64,000 nucleotides of DNA, taken from Saturnia japonica (taxonomy: Eukaryota; Arthropoda; Insecta; Lepidoptera; Saturniidae). Positions 33,991 through 46,481 of this stretch are shown here, in pieces. The notes under the pieces were generated by a model. It made no database searches, had not been told where the DNA came from, and saw only the letters and a program-made list of their open reading frames with translations. The stretch covers positions 10,620,001-10,684,000 of the forward strand of contig CM065326.1 in the NCBI GenBank assembly GCA_033032175.1, given 5' to 3'. A program made the position numbers and the translations under genes. How positions within the stretch are numbered: the stretch's first letter is position 1; each line of letters opens with the position of its first letter.

Positions 33991-34400
33991 CTAGCTGAGC
34001 TCCACGGTTTCACCCGTGTTAATTTTATACGACAAGCATCGCTAAAACACCCGTGTAGCCCATCATAATCACAGAACATCACTTTCCGCAAGGGCAAATT
34101 ATTTCAATTTTTCATTATCTCCTAAACTAGTCCAAATAACATGCTTGCTATAAAGGGCAAAGTTTAAGTTAGCTTTTGTTCGTAAGATTTAATATACCAA
34201 ACCTAAAAAGATAACTTATTGTGGCTTGTGCATAAGAAATAAGTATATTATGTTATCGCGAACATTTTTAGATATACTAAAGGTCAATGTTTTTATAAAA
34301 CATTATATTATTTTAGTCATATCAATAACCATTACGCCTGATCACGAAATATTTAAAGCTAGCTGATAGTTATAACCTAATGCTAGATATCCTATACAGT
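33991..34400 (-). mobile_element. Helitron family B, 5'-truncated
   Basis: Plus strand starts CTAGCTGAGCTCCACGGTTT, the inverted 3' terminus with intact CTAG. It continues through cacccgtgttaattttatac, cccgtgtagcccatcataat, cattatctcctaaacta and ttgctataaagggcaaagtt. It stops before the subterminal 5' block. Confidence 0.7.
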
Positions 34401-35469
34401 AAAAGCTCTTTATTCGCGGGTTATATGTTCCATAAATATGCCTCGAATAAGAAACCGTGAATGTGGAATGGTAATTTATATGGGATTATAGGGGATACGT
34501 TCCTAGGTGACAAAACAAAAAACAAGTACCTACATAGAATTAACAAATGTTTTTTCTTATTTTAATATTATCTTTATAGGTAGGTAATATAATTCTGTAT
34601 TCAAGTAACAAATTTTTGTGAAATAATTACAACTGATGTACTTTATGTGCACTAATAAATATTGGATTATATGCTAGCTAAAATATGTCAAATTTTAAAT
34701 TTATTCTTGTATACGTTTATAATCTGTAATGTATGCCTATATAAATAAATAAATGAACAATAATAATACATTTGTAATAACAGTTTAACGTGTCTTTTAA
34801 ATACAGAGACCCAAAGAGACACTCTAATAATACTTAATTTCGGCTTAAGTTTACACCCGTAGGTACCATGCTTCATTTGGTATTAGTGAGAAGTAGAATA
34901 AAAAAGGCTAATGCAAAAAGTGACGCAATTTATTTCATTAAATTCACTCTCAAATAAACATCAACCTTATCACTGAGCGATAAAATACAAAATCACAAAC
35001 AATAGTAACAAACAATGAGACCAATAAATTTTTACTTCAAAATAAACTCTATTCATATTGAAATAAAAGTTTGATTCATGCGGTCGGCAGATGATTCGTT
35101 CGGTACACTTGCACTGAATCTGCACCGGCTGGGGTCAATGTATAGTGAACCAATGGCGGCATAGTATTGTAGAATTTATTTTATAAACCAAGGCTTCGAA
35201 ATTAAAATCCCTTTTATGTATCATGAAGGGTTACCACATTAAGATTATAAAACTATAGACAGCCCACTTTATACACCTGAATTGTAGACTAATAAATAAG
35301 AGCCAGATTAAACACCATAAATCTACGTACAAACAAAATTAGAGTAGCTAGTAGTACAAATAAATTGGTTAAGGAGCTGAACATTGATATACCTATTCGA
35401 TACAAATGTATAGAAATTAAAACTTGAATAATCCTGTTTCTTTGAGAAAGATTTTTGTTTTTTTATTTT
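34401..35469. other. Intergenic DNA, possible DNA-transposon end
   Basis: At 34398, acagtaaaagctctttattcgcgg resembles pogo/Tigger-type termini, but no inverted partner is located, so I only note it. Rest AT-rich, no gene. Confidence 0.3.
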
Positions 35470-35552
35470 AGTACTGACTATACTGTTAGCCTCAGGGCCC
35501 TGGAGCCTCTGACGGCTTTTACAGCTTCACCGGACTTGAAGATCTTTCCTTT
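35470..35552 (-). mobile_element. Short (~80 bp) retroposon, copy 3
   Basis: On the minus strand it reads tccggtgaagctgtaaaagc, the hairpin AAGCC-gtcaga-GGCTc, ccagggccctgaggctaaca and gtcagtactaaaataaaaaa, an A-rich tail. The hairpin stem is kept although its loop differs from copies 2 and 4. Confidence 0.65.
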
Positions 35553-36569
35553 TCTCCTCCTTCTACTCTATCATTTCTTAGACTTATATGCAAAAACTTG
35601 TAAAAGGCCATCATTAAATTATTAAAATAAAATAAAATTACAATAAAAAATATTTGTATACGATAAAAGTATCGTACTGGACCACTTAAGAGCGCGTATG
35701 TTACCTTTTTTATTGCTTACTCTTCATTTTTATCGCAATTAAATGGCTGAACATTAATTATGTAAAATTTGCTGATCTGTGTTAATTAATTACAAATACT
35801 TTTCTTTACTTACATAAACAGGTTTATAGGTAATTCCCGTTGGGAGGTGATAGGGGTGACTATTTCCGATAATTTTAACTTCCATGTGCATTATGCAAAA
35901 GTGAACCTTTTCTTAGTCATGTTTTTTAGCTTTTTTCAAAATAAGACAAAAATGCAACTTCAAAAATTGATTTTAATAAAGTATCAATTTAAATCTAATT
36001 TTTTTCTTATGATTTATAAAAACGATTAAACACTGGGTATTTGTGAATATTAAAACGACATTTATCAGTGCAAATTTAAAAATGCGAGACGGAAAACGAT
36101 ATTATTTCAATATTTTTTTGAGATTTCATTCCACTAAAATGCCTTAAAAACAAAAAAAACTTTATGAAACTTGGATTGCAGATTATTTTAAAAACATAAC
36201 CGTTTTCTTAGCTCTCCAACAATGTATAATAAATAACAAGGAACTTATTTCAAAGAAACTGAAAAAAAAATGATCACAAACAAAGCAGGCGGGAATTCAT
36301 ATTCGAACTAAAGTTAAGGTCGTTAATTAAGATTTGAAATCATATTGTTTGATTTGATGTATTTTTGAGGTTTGTACTGGGCATGATCTACCAAATTAAC
36401 GAGAAAATGCATTAAGTTCGCCAGTGTACAAACTAAAAGTGCAATAAAATTTCCATTTAATTCAATTCAACCCATTCAATTTAATTCATGATTAATGATT
36501 ATCCATAATGTGACGTTGGTAACTTAAATAAAAAGTTAATAGTTTTTTTTGCAGTTATAGATAGACTAG
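35553..36569. other. AT-rich intergenic DNA, nothing recognised
   Basis: No supported gene. Confidence 0.4.
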
Positions 36570-36780
36570 GGTGTTTTTGGCAGGATCTTATACTTTCATG
36601 TAGTTTTTAGTTTACTATTCATAAATTTCTGTTCATTGTCCATAATATGAGGTATACAAGTGTAATACAGGTGGGATTTTGCATAATAAAGCTTGTGAAA
36701 TTAATTGGATAATAAACTCTGAGATGCCACAAAAACTCCTACTGTAAACATTTTATGTTCCAATTATTTGAATCATAAAA
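36570..36780. repeat. Dispersed repeat family F, decayed copy
   Basis: Shares gtttttggcaggatctta, ccataatatgaggtat and ctctgagatgccacaaaaactcc with copies at 32589 and 50310; the alignment is loose. Confidence 0.4.
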
Positions 36781-39041
36781 TATTGAATTGAGGGTTTTTT
36801 TTAATTAATTGAAACATTTTGTATTGTTTTGATCATTACATAATTTAGGAATCTAAAAAAATACATATGGCAAACTACATACACTCAAACATACAAAAAA
36901 AAAAGGAAAGCTTAGATTGATCCATTACAATCGCGATTTTGTTTACCTTATTCGGACTGTTCGATTTGTTTTTTTTTTTTAAAAAAACTTAACGATATCA
37001 ACAAATATCTTGCACGGTTTTATAATTATTACCGATTATTGGATATCTCACATCTATTTAAGAAATAGAATATAGGCTCGTTTGGAATAAACGTAAACTT
37101 TATGCCTATAAGGTCCATCATACCAAAACAACAGACTCGGTGACAGCCCTAAATGTTCATTTCATACTATGAAAACAGAATCTCCTACTTTATAGTCAAG
37201 AATATATTAAACAATATACATAATGTACAAGGGATAACAATGCTATAAATCAAACATAAATTCTACATAAATACATATTTCTCAATAATATTTTATTTGA
37301 AAGATAACAAAGAAAGCTGAAATAAGTTCACAGTGAGGCTAAAGAATTTCTTTTATAATCTCATCTATACTTATAAATCTGTAGTGTTGTCTGTACATAT
37401 GACATTTTTAAAATTTTGTGATAGTATTATAAAAAATACTGATCTAAAACATTAATTAACAAAATATTGTCATTCTGTCTGTTTATATGTCTGGATTTTA
37501 ACTCAAAAACGGCTTGATATATTTGGAGCTAACCTCATTATGGAGATAGTGGAACTCTTCAGTGGCTACTAACGAATCCCTCGAGTTTGGGCTGATATGA
37601 TTTGTCTTGACGAGTCCAATGAATTGAGCTTGGTAACGAGGGTCTGGTGATGGAGCCAGGAGATGTTTTATAATTTTCTATGCATAATCTAGCATGTTTT
37701 TTAAAATTTTGAAACTAAATACTTTTATTACACCCGAATTTATCATTTCTCAATTATTAGGCTATAAGAATTTTCACTAACACCTTCAGAAATCGTAAAA
37801 AAATCTCACGAATTTTAATTAAATTTTATACAAGGGAAATATATTATGTCACGCTTCAATGGATAAACTACAAGAATTGTCAATAATAATGTATTAAAAA
37901 AAAAAAAAAAAAAATGAAGAAGTTACTAGGAGATAAATGCGTGTGGACTTCAGAGCACAGTTACTTATTTACAAAATTATAATAAATTCTTATTTATGTG
38001 CTAACAAATTAGTATTTACTCAATTAATCATTAATAACAATGTATTATTGCTTATCCTTTCATGACATTTCTATTTTTTTTAATAAACAAAACAATGTTA
38101 TTATTTATTACAATCTAATTTCAACTTGTAATATAATGTGAAGGTTAGATAAATGTTATTTGTGTAAATATAGACAATATTGTTAGGGTTACCATACGTT
38201 CTGGTACACTGGGACATGTCCAGGTTCGAAGTGTTACTACGCAGTCCCAGTTAGGAAGTTATTTGTCCCTGTTGCGTAGTTTAGTAAGGCACGCTAAAAT
38301 GGATAATATACTTTTTCCAGAAAACAGTTTAAAATAATAAAAAAATTACATCTATAGAGTTTTATAATTACCTACGTGATAGGAGTTACCTACAAAAAGT
38401 CAAAACTTCCGAAACATCGAAACAGAATTTCTAGTGTACCCTAAATTCCCAACTTTTTGAAGTGAACACTTCTTTATTACCTTGTGATTTGAAACGCGAC
38501 AAAACGAAAAAGCGATACTAAAAAGAGATAAACTCATTTATCTATAGGATTTAGCCGATTTTCATAATTATGATCGTCGTCGAATGGCCTAACGGTGTGA
38601 GACTAGAATTGTATGCACTGTTGTATATACCGTATGAGTACGATTTAGGTTTTTTTTAAAGAGATTAGAATGAAAATATATTTTTTTTCCTGAATATTTA
38701 ACTTTTTCCGCTTGTGAACTACACGTTTTTTCCTTCCTTTACCATATGTTCCGGTCGGTTTTTCAGCATTTATGGCAAGCCTATTAAATTGTGGTAAATA
38801 TCCACTGTGTTAGATACCTAGATGACGTAACATTTTTTACTAGTATTTTTGCAATGTTTTTGTAGATTATCATTTTAATTACTTTTTTATCATTGTACTG
38901 ATATAAATGGAATTACGTCGTACTTAGCGTAATTCCCGGGACTGGATATAATCTTTACACAAAAGAATGAACACAGACTAAGGAGAAAAACAAAGTATAG
39001 ATTGTAAATAATATTAGCCTAAAAACGTCCCCACTCTACAG
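36781..39041. other. AT-rich intergenic DNA, nothing firmly recognised
   Basis: Over 2 kb without a gene. Contains an A-rich run near 37894-37914 and, near 37545-37670, GC-richer text (gagtttgggctgatatgatt) that looks like an old repeat copy without a partner here. At 38195-38280 are gggttaccatacg and gggacatgtccaggtt, of old-transposon appearance. Confidence 0.35.
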
Positions 39042-39311
39042 CACAGAGACAGACCTCATTCAGAAGGAAAAGATGCCAAACAATTTGACTCATCTTTATG
39101 GGACATTTTTTGCGATGCTTTAACAAGTCGTGGCCTTTCAAATTGCGGCCATCTCTTTTTCCATATCTTGTTTATTGCAAATGCATTAGGTGTGAAAAAA
39201 CACACACAAACAAAAACTCAAACATTGAAAAATGTGTATCTCAGTATTTATTCAGTACTTGGTGTTGCTATAAAAACATTCTTTGATCACTCAGATTTCT
39301 CTTTAGAATGA
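39042..39311 (+). CDS. Possible terminal exon of an unknown gene
   Basis: Directly after a good acceptor (ccccactctacag) an open phase runs 89 codons to TGA at 39309-39311. It starts HRDRPHSEGKDAKQFDSSLW and continues DIFCDALTSRGLSNCGHLFF, with VYLSIYSVLGVAIKTFFD near the end. There is no internal ATG at its start, so it would have to be a 3' exon. Two hydrophobic stretches (HLFFHILFIANALG and YLSIYSVLGVAI) could be membrane or core helices. An open phase of this length is unusual in such AT-rich DNA, and the residue mix is protein-like. I do not recognise the family and find no upstream exon between 36 and 39 kb. Transposon relic or chance remain possible. Confidence 0.35.
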   Translation, partial: HRDRPHSEGKDAKQFDSSLWDIFCDALTSRGLSNCGHLFFHILFIANALGVKKHTQTKTQTLKNVYLSIYSVLGVAIKTFFDHSDFSLE

Positions 39312-40434
39312 TTCTCTCGAAGATACAATTTTTTTAATGATATGAAGTAGCAACCAATCATACAGTCCACCTAATATTAAGTGTTACAAGGGTCGCCTTC
39401 CTCTACCAACACGTCATATTTAATAACGCACTATTTAATATAATATTATGGAGAATCGTCAATATGATTATAGAATCCGTACTAATGACTCAGTACCCAT
39501 ACTAGTGACACCTACGATTGGATGGGCGCGATAACAACAGGTGTTTTATGACTGCATGTACTTTATAAGCAGATACAACCGGCTTGGGGACATTCTCGCT
39601 CAACCTATCAGATAGAGAAGATTTCAATTAATAAGTCAACTATAAATAAACACTGTTCCTGAGTGCAGTCTCTCTGCCTGTCGCATAGTGTATATTACAT
39701 AAGTGAGCATTGTACCCTATTTATAACCAACCTTAAAAACTGGAGTCGACACAGTTATTATTAATAGGTTACTACTCTTATGGACTGGAAGTGTCCCAGT
39801 GGGTATTCTCACTCTTCAGCATTTTTGTGACAGAAATGTGTGGCAGTAATTTTTTCGAAGTTGAACCCAGGTTCTACTACTCTTTGACAGGAACAGGTTA
39901 CTTTTGTATCATATAGGTCAATCAAGGAATTTAAAAAAAGTAGTTCCTAAGGCTCCTACACTCTATGCCAGGATCACGGCCGACTGTACTATCACAGTCT
40001 GCAACACTATCACAAGAGTGTCGGGAGTGAATTGACACTTACACCTAGTATAACCCACCTTTTGTGGCAAGCCACCAGCATAGTGTGCAGGGAAGCATCA
40101 TGCAGATGAAAGGGGATAGTTTTGTACACGAATAATGTATCAGAATCCCTTTTAATGTTAGACACATGAAAATTGGTAAATAGGTTCTTGATTATAAATA
40201 AACAAAACACTATAATTTATTTACTATTTTTGAAAATCAACCTTCGAATTTTTAAATGGCAGATAACATTATTTAAAAAAAATTGGTGTTCAAACTCACT
40301 AATATAAAACACTAACAAACATTTTTTTCATACTTGACGAAGAGCTATAGAAATAAGATTATGTGCTTTAAAGAAAATCCATAACTTTCCAAGTTGAATA
40401 CTCAAATTGTTTAATAAACATAATAAATAAATAT
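39312..40434. other. Intergenic DNA with a dispersed repeat copy
   Basis: 39475-39605 is the second copy of the repeat at 15205. The rest has no supported gene; the short frame at 40010-40210 (-) is unrecognised. Confidence 0.4.
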
Positions 40435-43400
40435 ATTCTTGATATTATTATTTTTTTTCACCGCCGCCCACAAACATCCACAACACCAGAGGGCTCGTAG
40501 ATGCGTTGCCGGCCTTTTAAGGAAAAATAAGCACTCTTCTTGAAAGTCACCAGATCATAGCGGCTTGGAGAGAACTCAGGCGACAGCTGGTTCCACAGAG
40601 TTGTTGTGCGAGGCAGAAAGTACCTTAAGAAACGCACTGTTGTGGAACGCTGGACATCGAGGTAGTATGGATGGAATTTACGATTCTGTCGCGATGTCCG
40701 AAGGTGAAATTTAGCAGCCGGTATCAATCCAAACAATTCCTCGGAACACTCCCCATGATAAATGCGGTAGAAGATGCTGAGTGAACCAACATCTCTACGC
40801 AGAGCTAATTAATCAAACCGATCAGAAAGAGCTTGATCGTCAATAACTCGAGCCGCCCTGCGCTGAATGCGGTCAAGGGAAATTAGCTGGTACTGGGGGG
40901 CTCCCGCCCAGAGATGAGAACAATACTCCATGTGGGGTCGAATTTGTGCCTCATAAAGATTTAGGCGATGAGACGACGTGAAGTACCGTCTCGCCTTACT
41001 GAGCACACCAAGCTTCTTTGAGGCTAATTTGGCCTTACTTTCCAACTGACCGCGGAACTGGACGTCACTCGAAATGACGACGGCAAGAATTCCGATACTG
41101 GCTGTGACAGACAGAGGAGTGTTCACAAAACGAGAGGTTGCGACAAATGGTGACTTTTTAACGGTTAACGCGCAGACTTGTGTTTTTAGGGTTGAACTGG
41201 ACTAAGTTTAGTCGACCCCAGTCCGAGACTTTAGTTAACAAAGACTCGACTTCAGACACAAGTTTGTTCCGGCTCACATCGACGTATTCCCGAGAGATAT
41301 TAGCACGGCCAGTGTACAAGACATCCACAGTGCTATCGTCAGCATAGCAACGAATGTTGCTGATTTGCAACAAGTCATTGACATGCAGAAGAAAGAGAGT
41401 TGGAGAAAGTACACAGCCTTGTGGGACCCCAGCATTCAGAAATTTAGGATCAGAACTTGCACCGTCGACGACGACCTTGATTCTCCGATCAACCAAAAAG
41501 CTGGTGATCCAATTGCATAAATTCTCGGGGAGCCCACAGGAAGGTAGCTTTGAAAGAAGCACTTTGTGCCAAACCCGATCAAAAAGGCCTTCGCTACGTC
41601 TAGACTGACTGCAAGAGAGAGGCCTTGGTCTCAACTGCTTCTGCCCACCTATGTGTCAGGTAAACTAGAAGATCCCCGGCCGAGCGTCCCCGACGAAAGC
41701 CGTACTGGCGGACGTTTATCAGCCTGTGCTTCTCCAAGTACCGCAGGAGCTGGCAGTTGATAACCAATTCCATTGTCTTGGAGAACAATTGGACGGATCC
41801 GAGCGGTTGCCTTTTTTAGGGATCGGGTGCACTAAAGCGGCCTTCCAGGATTTCGGGACTACGCCTAATACATAGGAGTGCCAAAAAAGACGCATTAAAC
41901 CCAGTGCCAACTTCGGAGCACATATCTGCAGCACGATCGGAGGGATGCCATCAGGTCCACTCGACTTAAGAATATCCAAGGAAAGAAGTGCTTTGCGAAC
42001 TGCACTTTGCCGGAACATAACCTCAGGTATCGTAGTATCGCACCACGGGATTGACGGTGGAGAATTTCCCTGATCATCCAGAGTCGAGTTGGATGCAAAG
42101 AGAGAGCCCAGAAGTTCAGCTTTCAACTTCGCGGCATGATCCAACGAGTCATCTTCCGTGTGCAGGGGTGGAAAAGAAGGCTAACACGAAGACAGGCTAA
42201 GACAACTGTTGGCGACAGTACTGTTATTTTTGTGTCTTGTGTTAAGTTATTATGTTATATTATTGTGTTTATGTATTATGTACTATGTGTTATGATAAAA
42301 TAGATTGATATGGATGATATTATAGAGAAATGTTAGCGACTACGCTACATTATAAGTTGCATGTTATGTATTAAGTTGTATATAAATGCTTATGTATTGT
42401 ATGTCACATATATGGAAATAGAACTAATATAGAATAGATAAATGCATAGAATAAGTCAATAGAGTAAGGATATTCAATGTTATAGAACTTTATGAACAGA
42501 AAGCGGTGATGCCGCCCGTAAATTGCATTGTTTTTGGCTTATGTACGGAATATGTACTTGATGTATATAATATGTGAATGCTTAATGGATAGGTAATACG
42601 ACAAGGAATATTTTGACATATAACATGTACACACAATATATATAATGAAAGAAATATAGAGCGATTAACAGGGCGACCAAAGTGAAAACTAAAATTAAAA
42701 TACGAATTTAAGCGGGGCTCTCTTTACGATCACTCTCCGAACTACTTAAGCTCGAAGAGGCGCCGTATGGGGCACGGCGCAAATCATCGAGTACAAGTAA
42801 GTACAAGCAACAGGAAGAAAGCTTTGGTCGTCCTGCAAACAGCAAACAAGATTTCGACTTTTATTGAAGACTCGGCACCTCAAGCGGTCGTGCATTATTG
42901 CACCCCCCGGACCCCCTCACTAACATCGCGTCCCACTGGCATCCGTACGGCGTCAACGAGACGGGCATCCGGCGCAACAAAACACCCGTCCAAACCAGGA
43001 AACGTCACACAACACGCAGAGGGGAAGTGACGCGTACCCAAGAACAGCTTTGGCGAGAGACCAAAACGCACGCGATCCCGACGGGTGACGCGCCAGCTCG
43101 CCAATTCTACCAATGTGCTTCGACTTCGCCTTAGCAATGACACTTTTGGAGAACCTACAGGCAGGGTTGTACTCCTTTTTAATGTGCTGGTATTTACATC
43201 ACCAGACGCCGACGCACCAGCCCAGGCCTGGTAGCATTCCCGCTTTCGGCAGCTGTCTTGCAGGAGCGACCAAACTGAGGCTGGGATCTGCCACCAATAG
43301 GCACTGCAGAAAACTGAATAAAAAGCTCAATACGCAAAAAATGACCGCATCCCGTCCCAATCCGCTGACCTATAGTGCCACACGCGACAGCAGTATTGGG

Positions 43401-43960
43401 GATAATGCAGTGGTTCAACGAACCAAGAGGAGGATCGACAGAAACCAGGTAGCCGTTCAGGTGAGAGGTCAACAGAAAGTCCAACAGGGAAGGTGTATGA
43501 TCCTCCATATCTGGGATTCGCGTTGGCGTGTTGACCTGTTGTGTCAGATCATATGCTAGTGCAAAATCGCAAACAGATTTCCCCGCATGATCGGTGGTGC
43601 GTGACCTAAGCCACTCGATGTGGTGGGCATTAAAGTCACCGAGTAACACGATCTCTACAGATGGGACCTGCTACAGCACAGAATCTGTAGCCATTTGCAT
43701 GTGCTCAACTAGTCGGTCAGTTTCAGGATTACCACTATGGGATCTATACAGGCACTCATAGATTAGCGGATGATCATCGCAATGTAAGAGTAGCCATAGG
43801 ATGAATAGGTCCTGAACTTCAAGGCTGTCAAGGCGACGAGAGCAGATATCCTCTCTGATGTACACACACACCCCAGCCCACATTACAAAGGAATGCTGCA
43901 GATTGTACCCCGAGTTGTAGAGGAAAGGATATACACTGGTGGTACCCTCCTAGGGTAGAT
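40435..43960 (-). pseudogene. Jockey/CR1-like LINE with endonuclease and reverse transcriptase, broken
   Basis: A non-LTR retrotransposon ORF2 read right to left. The endonuclease (about 43950-43200) shows NLQHSF, YIREDICSRRLDSLEVQDL, YRSHSGNPETDRL, the catalytic LLGDFNAHHIEW and LLDFLLTS; the usual final S-D-H reads LNH. A linker (FSKSVIAKAKSKHIGRIGEL, about 43160-43060) follows in another frame. The reverse transcriptase has SSGPDGIPP (about 41940), SKTMELVINCQLLRYLEKH (41780), VPQGCVLSPTLF (41420) and an intact CYADDSTV (about 41335). The C-terminal tail runs from 41126 to 40458, ending near SLKGRQR. At least four frameshifts separate these blocks. A ~850-bp insertion (42190-43035) splits linker from RT. 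The 5' end is truncated near 43960. The clade is judged from motif style only. Confidence 0.88.
42190..43035 (+). mobile_element. LTR-like insertion inside the LINE
   Basis: LINE coding similarity stops near 43035 (FWSLAKAVLG) and resumes near 42185 (FPPLHTEDDSLDHAAK), so ~850 bp are foreign. The insert starts around TGTTGGCGACAGTACTG (42202). It is AT-rich for ~500 bp, then has gcggggctctctttacgatc, acttttattgaagactcgg and a GC-richer end. This layout resembles a solo long terminal repeat, perhaps with adjoining leader. No clear 4-6 bp target duplication or terminal CA is fixed, and it codes for nothing recognisable. Confidence 0.45.
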
Positions 43961-45054
43961 AAACCAAATTTCGCACTGCCATGTAATAGTGTGGGGGAGG
44001 GATGGGGAATGGGCCACCAGGACTCTCACAGTCCAAACAAAAAGTGACAGCTTAGCTGCCACTTGATGCCAATTTTTTGTGAGAAAGTGGTTGGTTTTGG
44101 GAAAGTGAGAGAAGGTTATATTTTATATGTTCTCCTCAAAAACTGAAATACCACCATAAACTGAAAATTACACATAAGACATATGTAGCCATATTGAGAT
44201 TTATTACTTTTAATTATATCAAGCTATAGGTACCATTATAATTATATTAAGGAGAAAATAATAAGCTACATTGCAATGTTTTTTTAAACATTATAATAAT
44301 ATTCAAGTATATTTTTAATTTAACCATTAATTTAATTGATTTTGTGCATGCTGAGATTGGCTGTAATAGTTACCTGTATTTATTATGTACTATTTATGTA
44401 TTTTTTAATTAAATGTCTTTGTCAATCTTAAATAAATAAATAAAACATACAATGAATAAAGAAAACAAATTATAATTCAGGTACGCATAACCAATATCAC
44501 TCTGCTTCTTTTTCATTCTATAATATGATTTATAAAAGATTATATATAAACAGACCTTAAACATAACATATACATTTTTGCTACCTACTCATTAAGTTTA
44601 ATATTAAGGATGGTTATGTTTGAAATTTTATGATTTAAGCTTACATAAATAAAGGGCCTATAAATAAATGGCCCCATAAGTTGGTAAATACAGCAATACT
44701 AAATAATGTTATGAAATACATATTAAGTTTGCTTACATACATCTGTTGGCTTTTTTGTACTAATTTAAAGTATAAATTATAATCCGTGATACATTACATA
44801 CTCCTGAGACTTTCTAAAACAATATAATACCTAGATTATACCCATATAGGTATAACAGAAGATAAACAATACGAATATAATACCCATATATTGTTATTTA
44901 AATAAGTATTTATTATTTTTTATTAAATATATTTAATTTATTTTATGTGTTACTAGTATTTAATTATTTTCCAACACAACAAAGCAAAGGAAGGCTCACT
45001 GGAAACTAAGAAAAACAAACAAATGTATAGCAAAAAATTCTCACTTACCGATTT
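43961..45054. other. AT-rich intergenic DNA, nothing recognised
   Basis: No supported gene or terminus in ~1.1 kb. Confidence 0.4.
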
Positions 45055-45220
45055 TTATTGTTTTTGGTAAAATCCACAACTTGTTGAAAGGAATCCTTTA
45101 AACATACGAAACTTGTCACTTAATATTTTTCACTATAACTTTCACTATTTTAGAAAAAAGAAGAATTAAAAAGATATCCGTGTTCACATTACACATGAAA
45201 ACCACAGATGAAACTGATAA
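45055..45220 (-). other. Possible untranslated first exon with splice donor
   Basis: On the minus strand, ccaaaaacaataaaaatcg is followed by GTAAGTGAG, a near-ideal 5' splice site, at about 45053. Upstream are atcagtttcatctgtgg, which could hold an insect initiator (TCAGTT), and a 16-codon frame MFKGFLSTSCGFYQKQ that ends in TAA before the donor. If real, it is a leader exon of a minus-strand gene. No downstream coding exon is identified to its left. Confidence 0.22.
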
Positions 45221-45965
45221 AAACAAAGGGAACGGTATGACGGAAGACTAGAGGTGTAACGAATACATTCGTAATAGGTACAAGGATTATAATACGCGCC
45301 ACGAACTAATATATTAGGATAAACAAATAGGCTACTAAATATTTAGTCAAATAATAAGCACGATCCGCGTGGCGAGTCACCGCAAAGTACCTCTTTCTTC
45401 GTCCGTTAAAGGGGCGCGCATCTTGCGAGTAAGCGAGATAACTACATGATTTGAAACTTCGTATAGAAACGACCGCTGGCTGCTGGCTTATCATATGCAC
45501 AGCTATGTATGTATAGTAAAGACATCATTATACACGTCGGGCTTCGTATGAACACTGCATGGGTTGGTAACATAGTAAGCAAGAAATGAAAACAGAATCT
45601 CTATATTAGGCACTGTTTATAACGAATATCAGTGTATTAGCTAATACGGATATTAGTTAAATTCATAGATTAGTTTGTAATACTTGTATTAGGTATCTAT
45701 TGATATTTCGTATATTATTAGCGGTTCCTAGTAAATAGCTGCGATTGCTTAAGTACATGTTATCGTATCTATATATGTATTTTAGAGAATTGCAAATGTA
45801 AATATGTATTTCATATTTTGTGTTTAGAATCAACTAAAAAATCAATCGATTGACGGTTTTAATGGATATATATAAAACTGTAATTGTAGTACATGACATA
45901 GTGATATTTTTTACCGAAATATATTTGAATATACCAAATATTTTGACGTTAACGACAGACCGTAA
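45221..45965. other. Intergenic DNA, nothing recognised
   Basis: The unannotated frame at 45306-45500 (-) has no recognisable motif. Confidence 0.35.
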
Positions 45966-46481
45966 TCTATACAATTAATAAAATTGAAGTGTCTGTGTGT
46001 AATATCAAAATAACAGTTTTTTTTTTTACTAAATGCATATGAATACGATACCAATAATATAAAACCCATTTTTTAAATTCTTTTCTGTCTGTTTGTTCCG
46101 GGTAATCTCCGACACGGTTGGACCGCTTTCGACAGGATTTTCACTGGTAGATAGCTGATTTTATAGGAAGTAACTTGGGCTACCTTTATTTTAGAAAAAG
46201 AATTAGGGTTCCGCATAAATCAAAAAACAACTGGTCATGGTGAATCAATTCGGGCGCTTAAAATGGCTTACGCTGAGTAAACTACAAGAGATACAACAAA
46301 TTAACGTACTAAATAATTGTAGAAATTAAAAATACCTACAAAAAATCAGGGAGAGTATAGGTCTATCTTCTAAGGAACACCCACAATAAGCTTTATTGTC
46401 TTTAAAATAGTCAGGAACGGGGGAGCAAGAATCGCGCGGGCATTCTGTAGTCCACGTGAGCGAAGCCGCGGGCACAGCTAG
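45966..46481 (+). mobile_element. Non-autonomous Helitron family A, complete copy
   Basis: Starts TCTATACAATTAATAAAATT after A at 45965 and ends gaagccgcgggcacagCTAG before T at 46482; 516 bp. It aligns end to end with the copy at 31923 with scattered substitutions and a longer T-run near 46018. No coding frame. Confidence 0.87.

Noticed and set aside
41354..41760. Plus-strand open frames over the LINE RT
   Set aside because: They are antisense shadows of the minus-strand reverse transcriptase, whose motifs (VPQGCVLSP, YADD) settle the coding strand.
43113..43559. 148-codon plus-strand frame
   Set aside because: It lies opposite the LINE endonuclease (LLGDFNAHHIEW) and contains no motif of its own.
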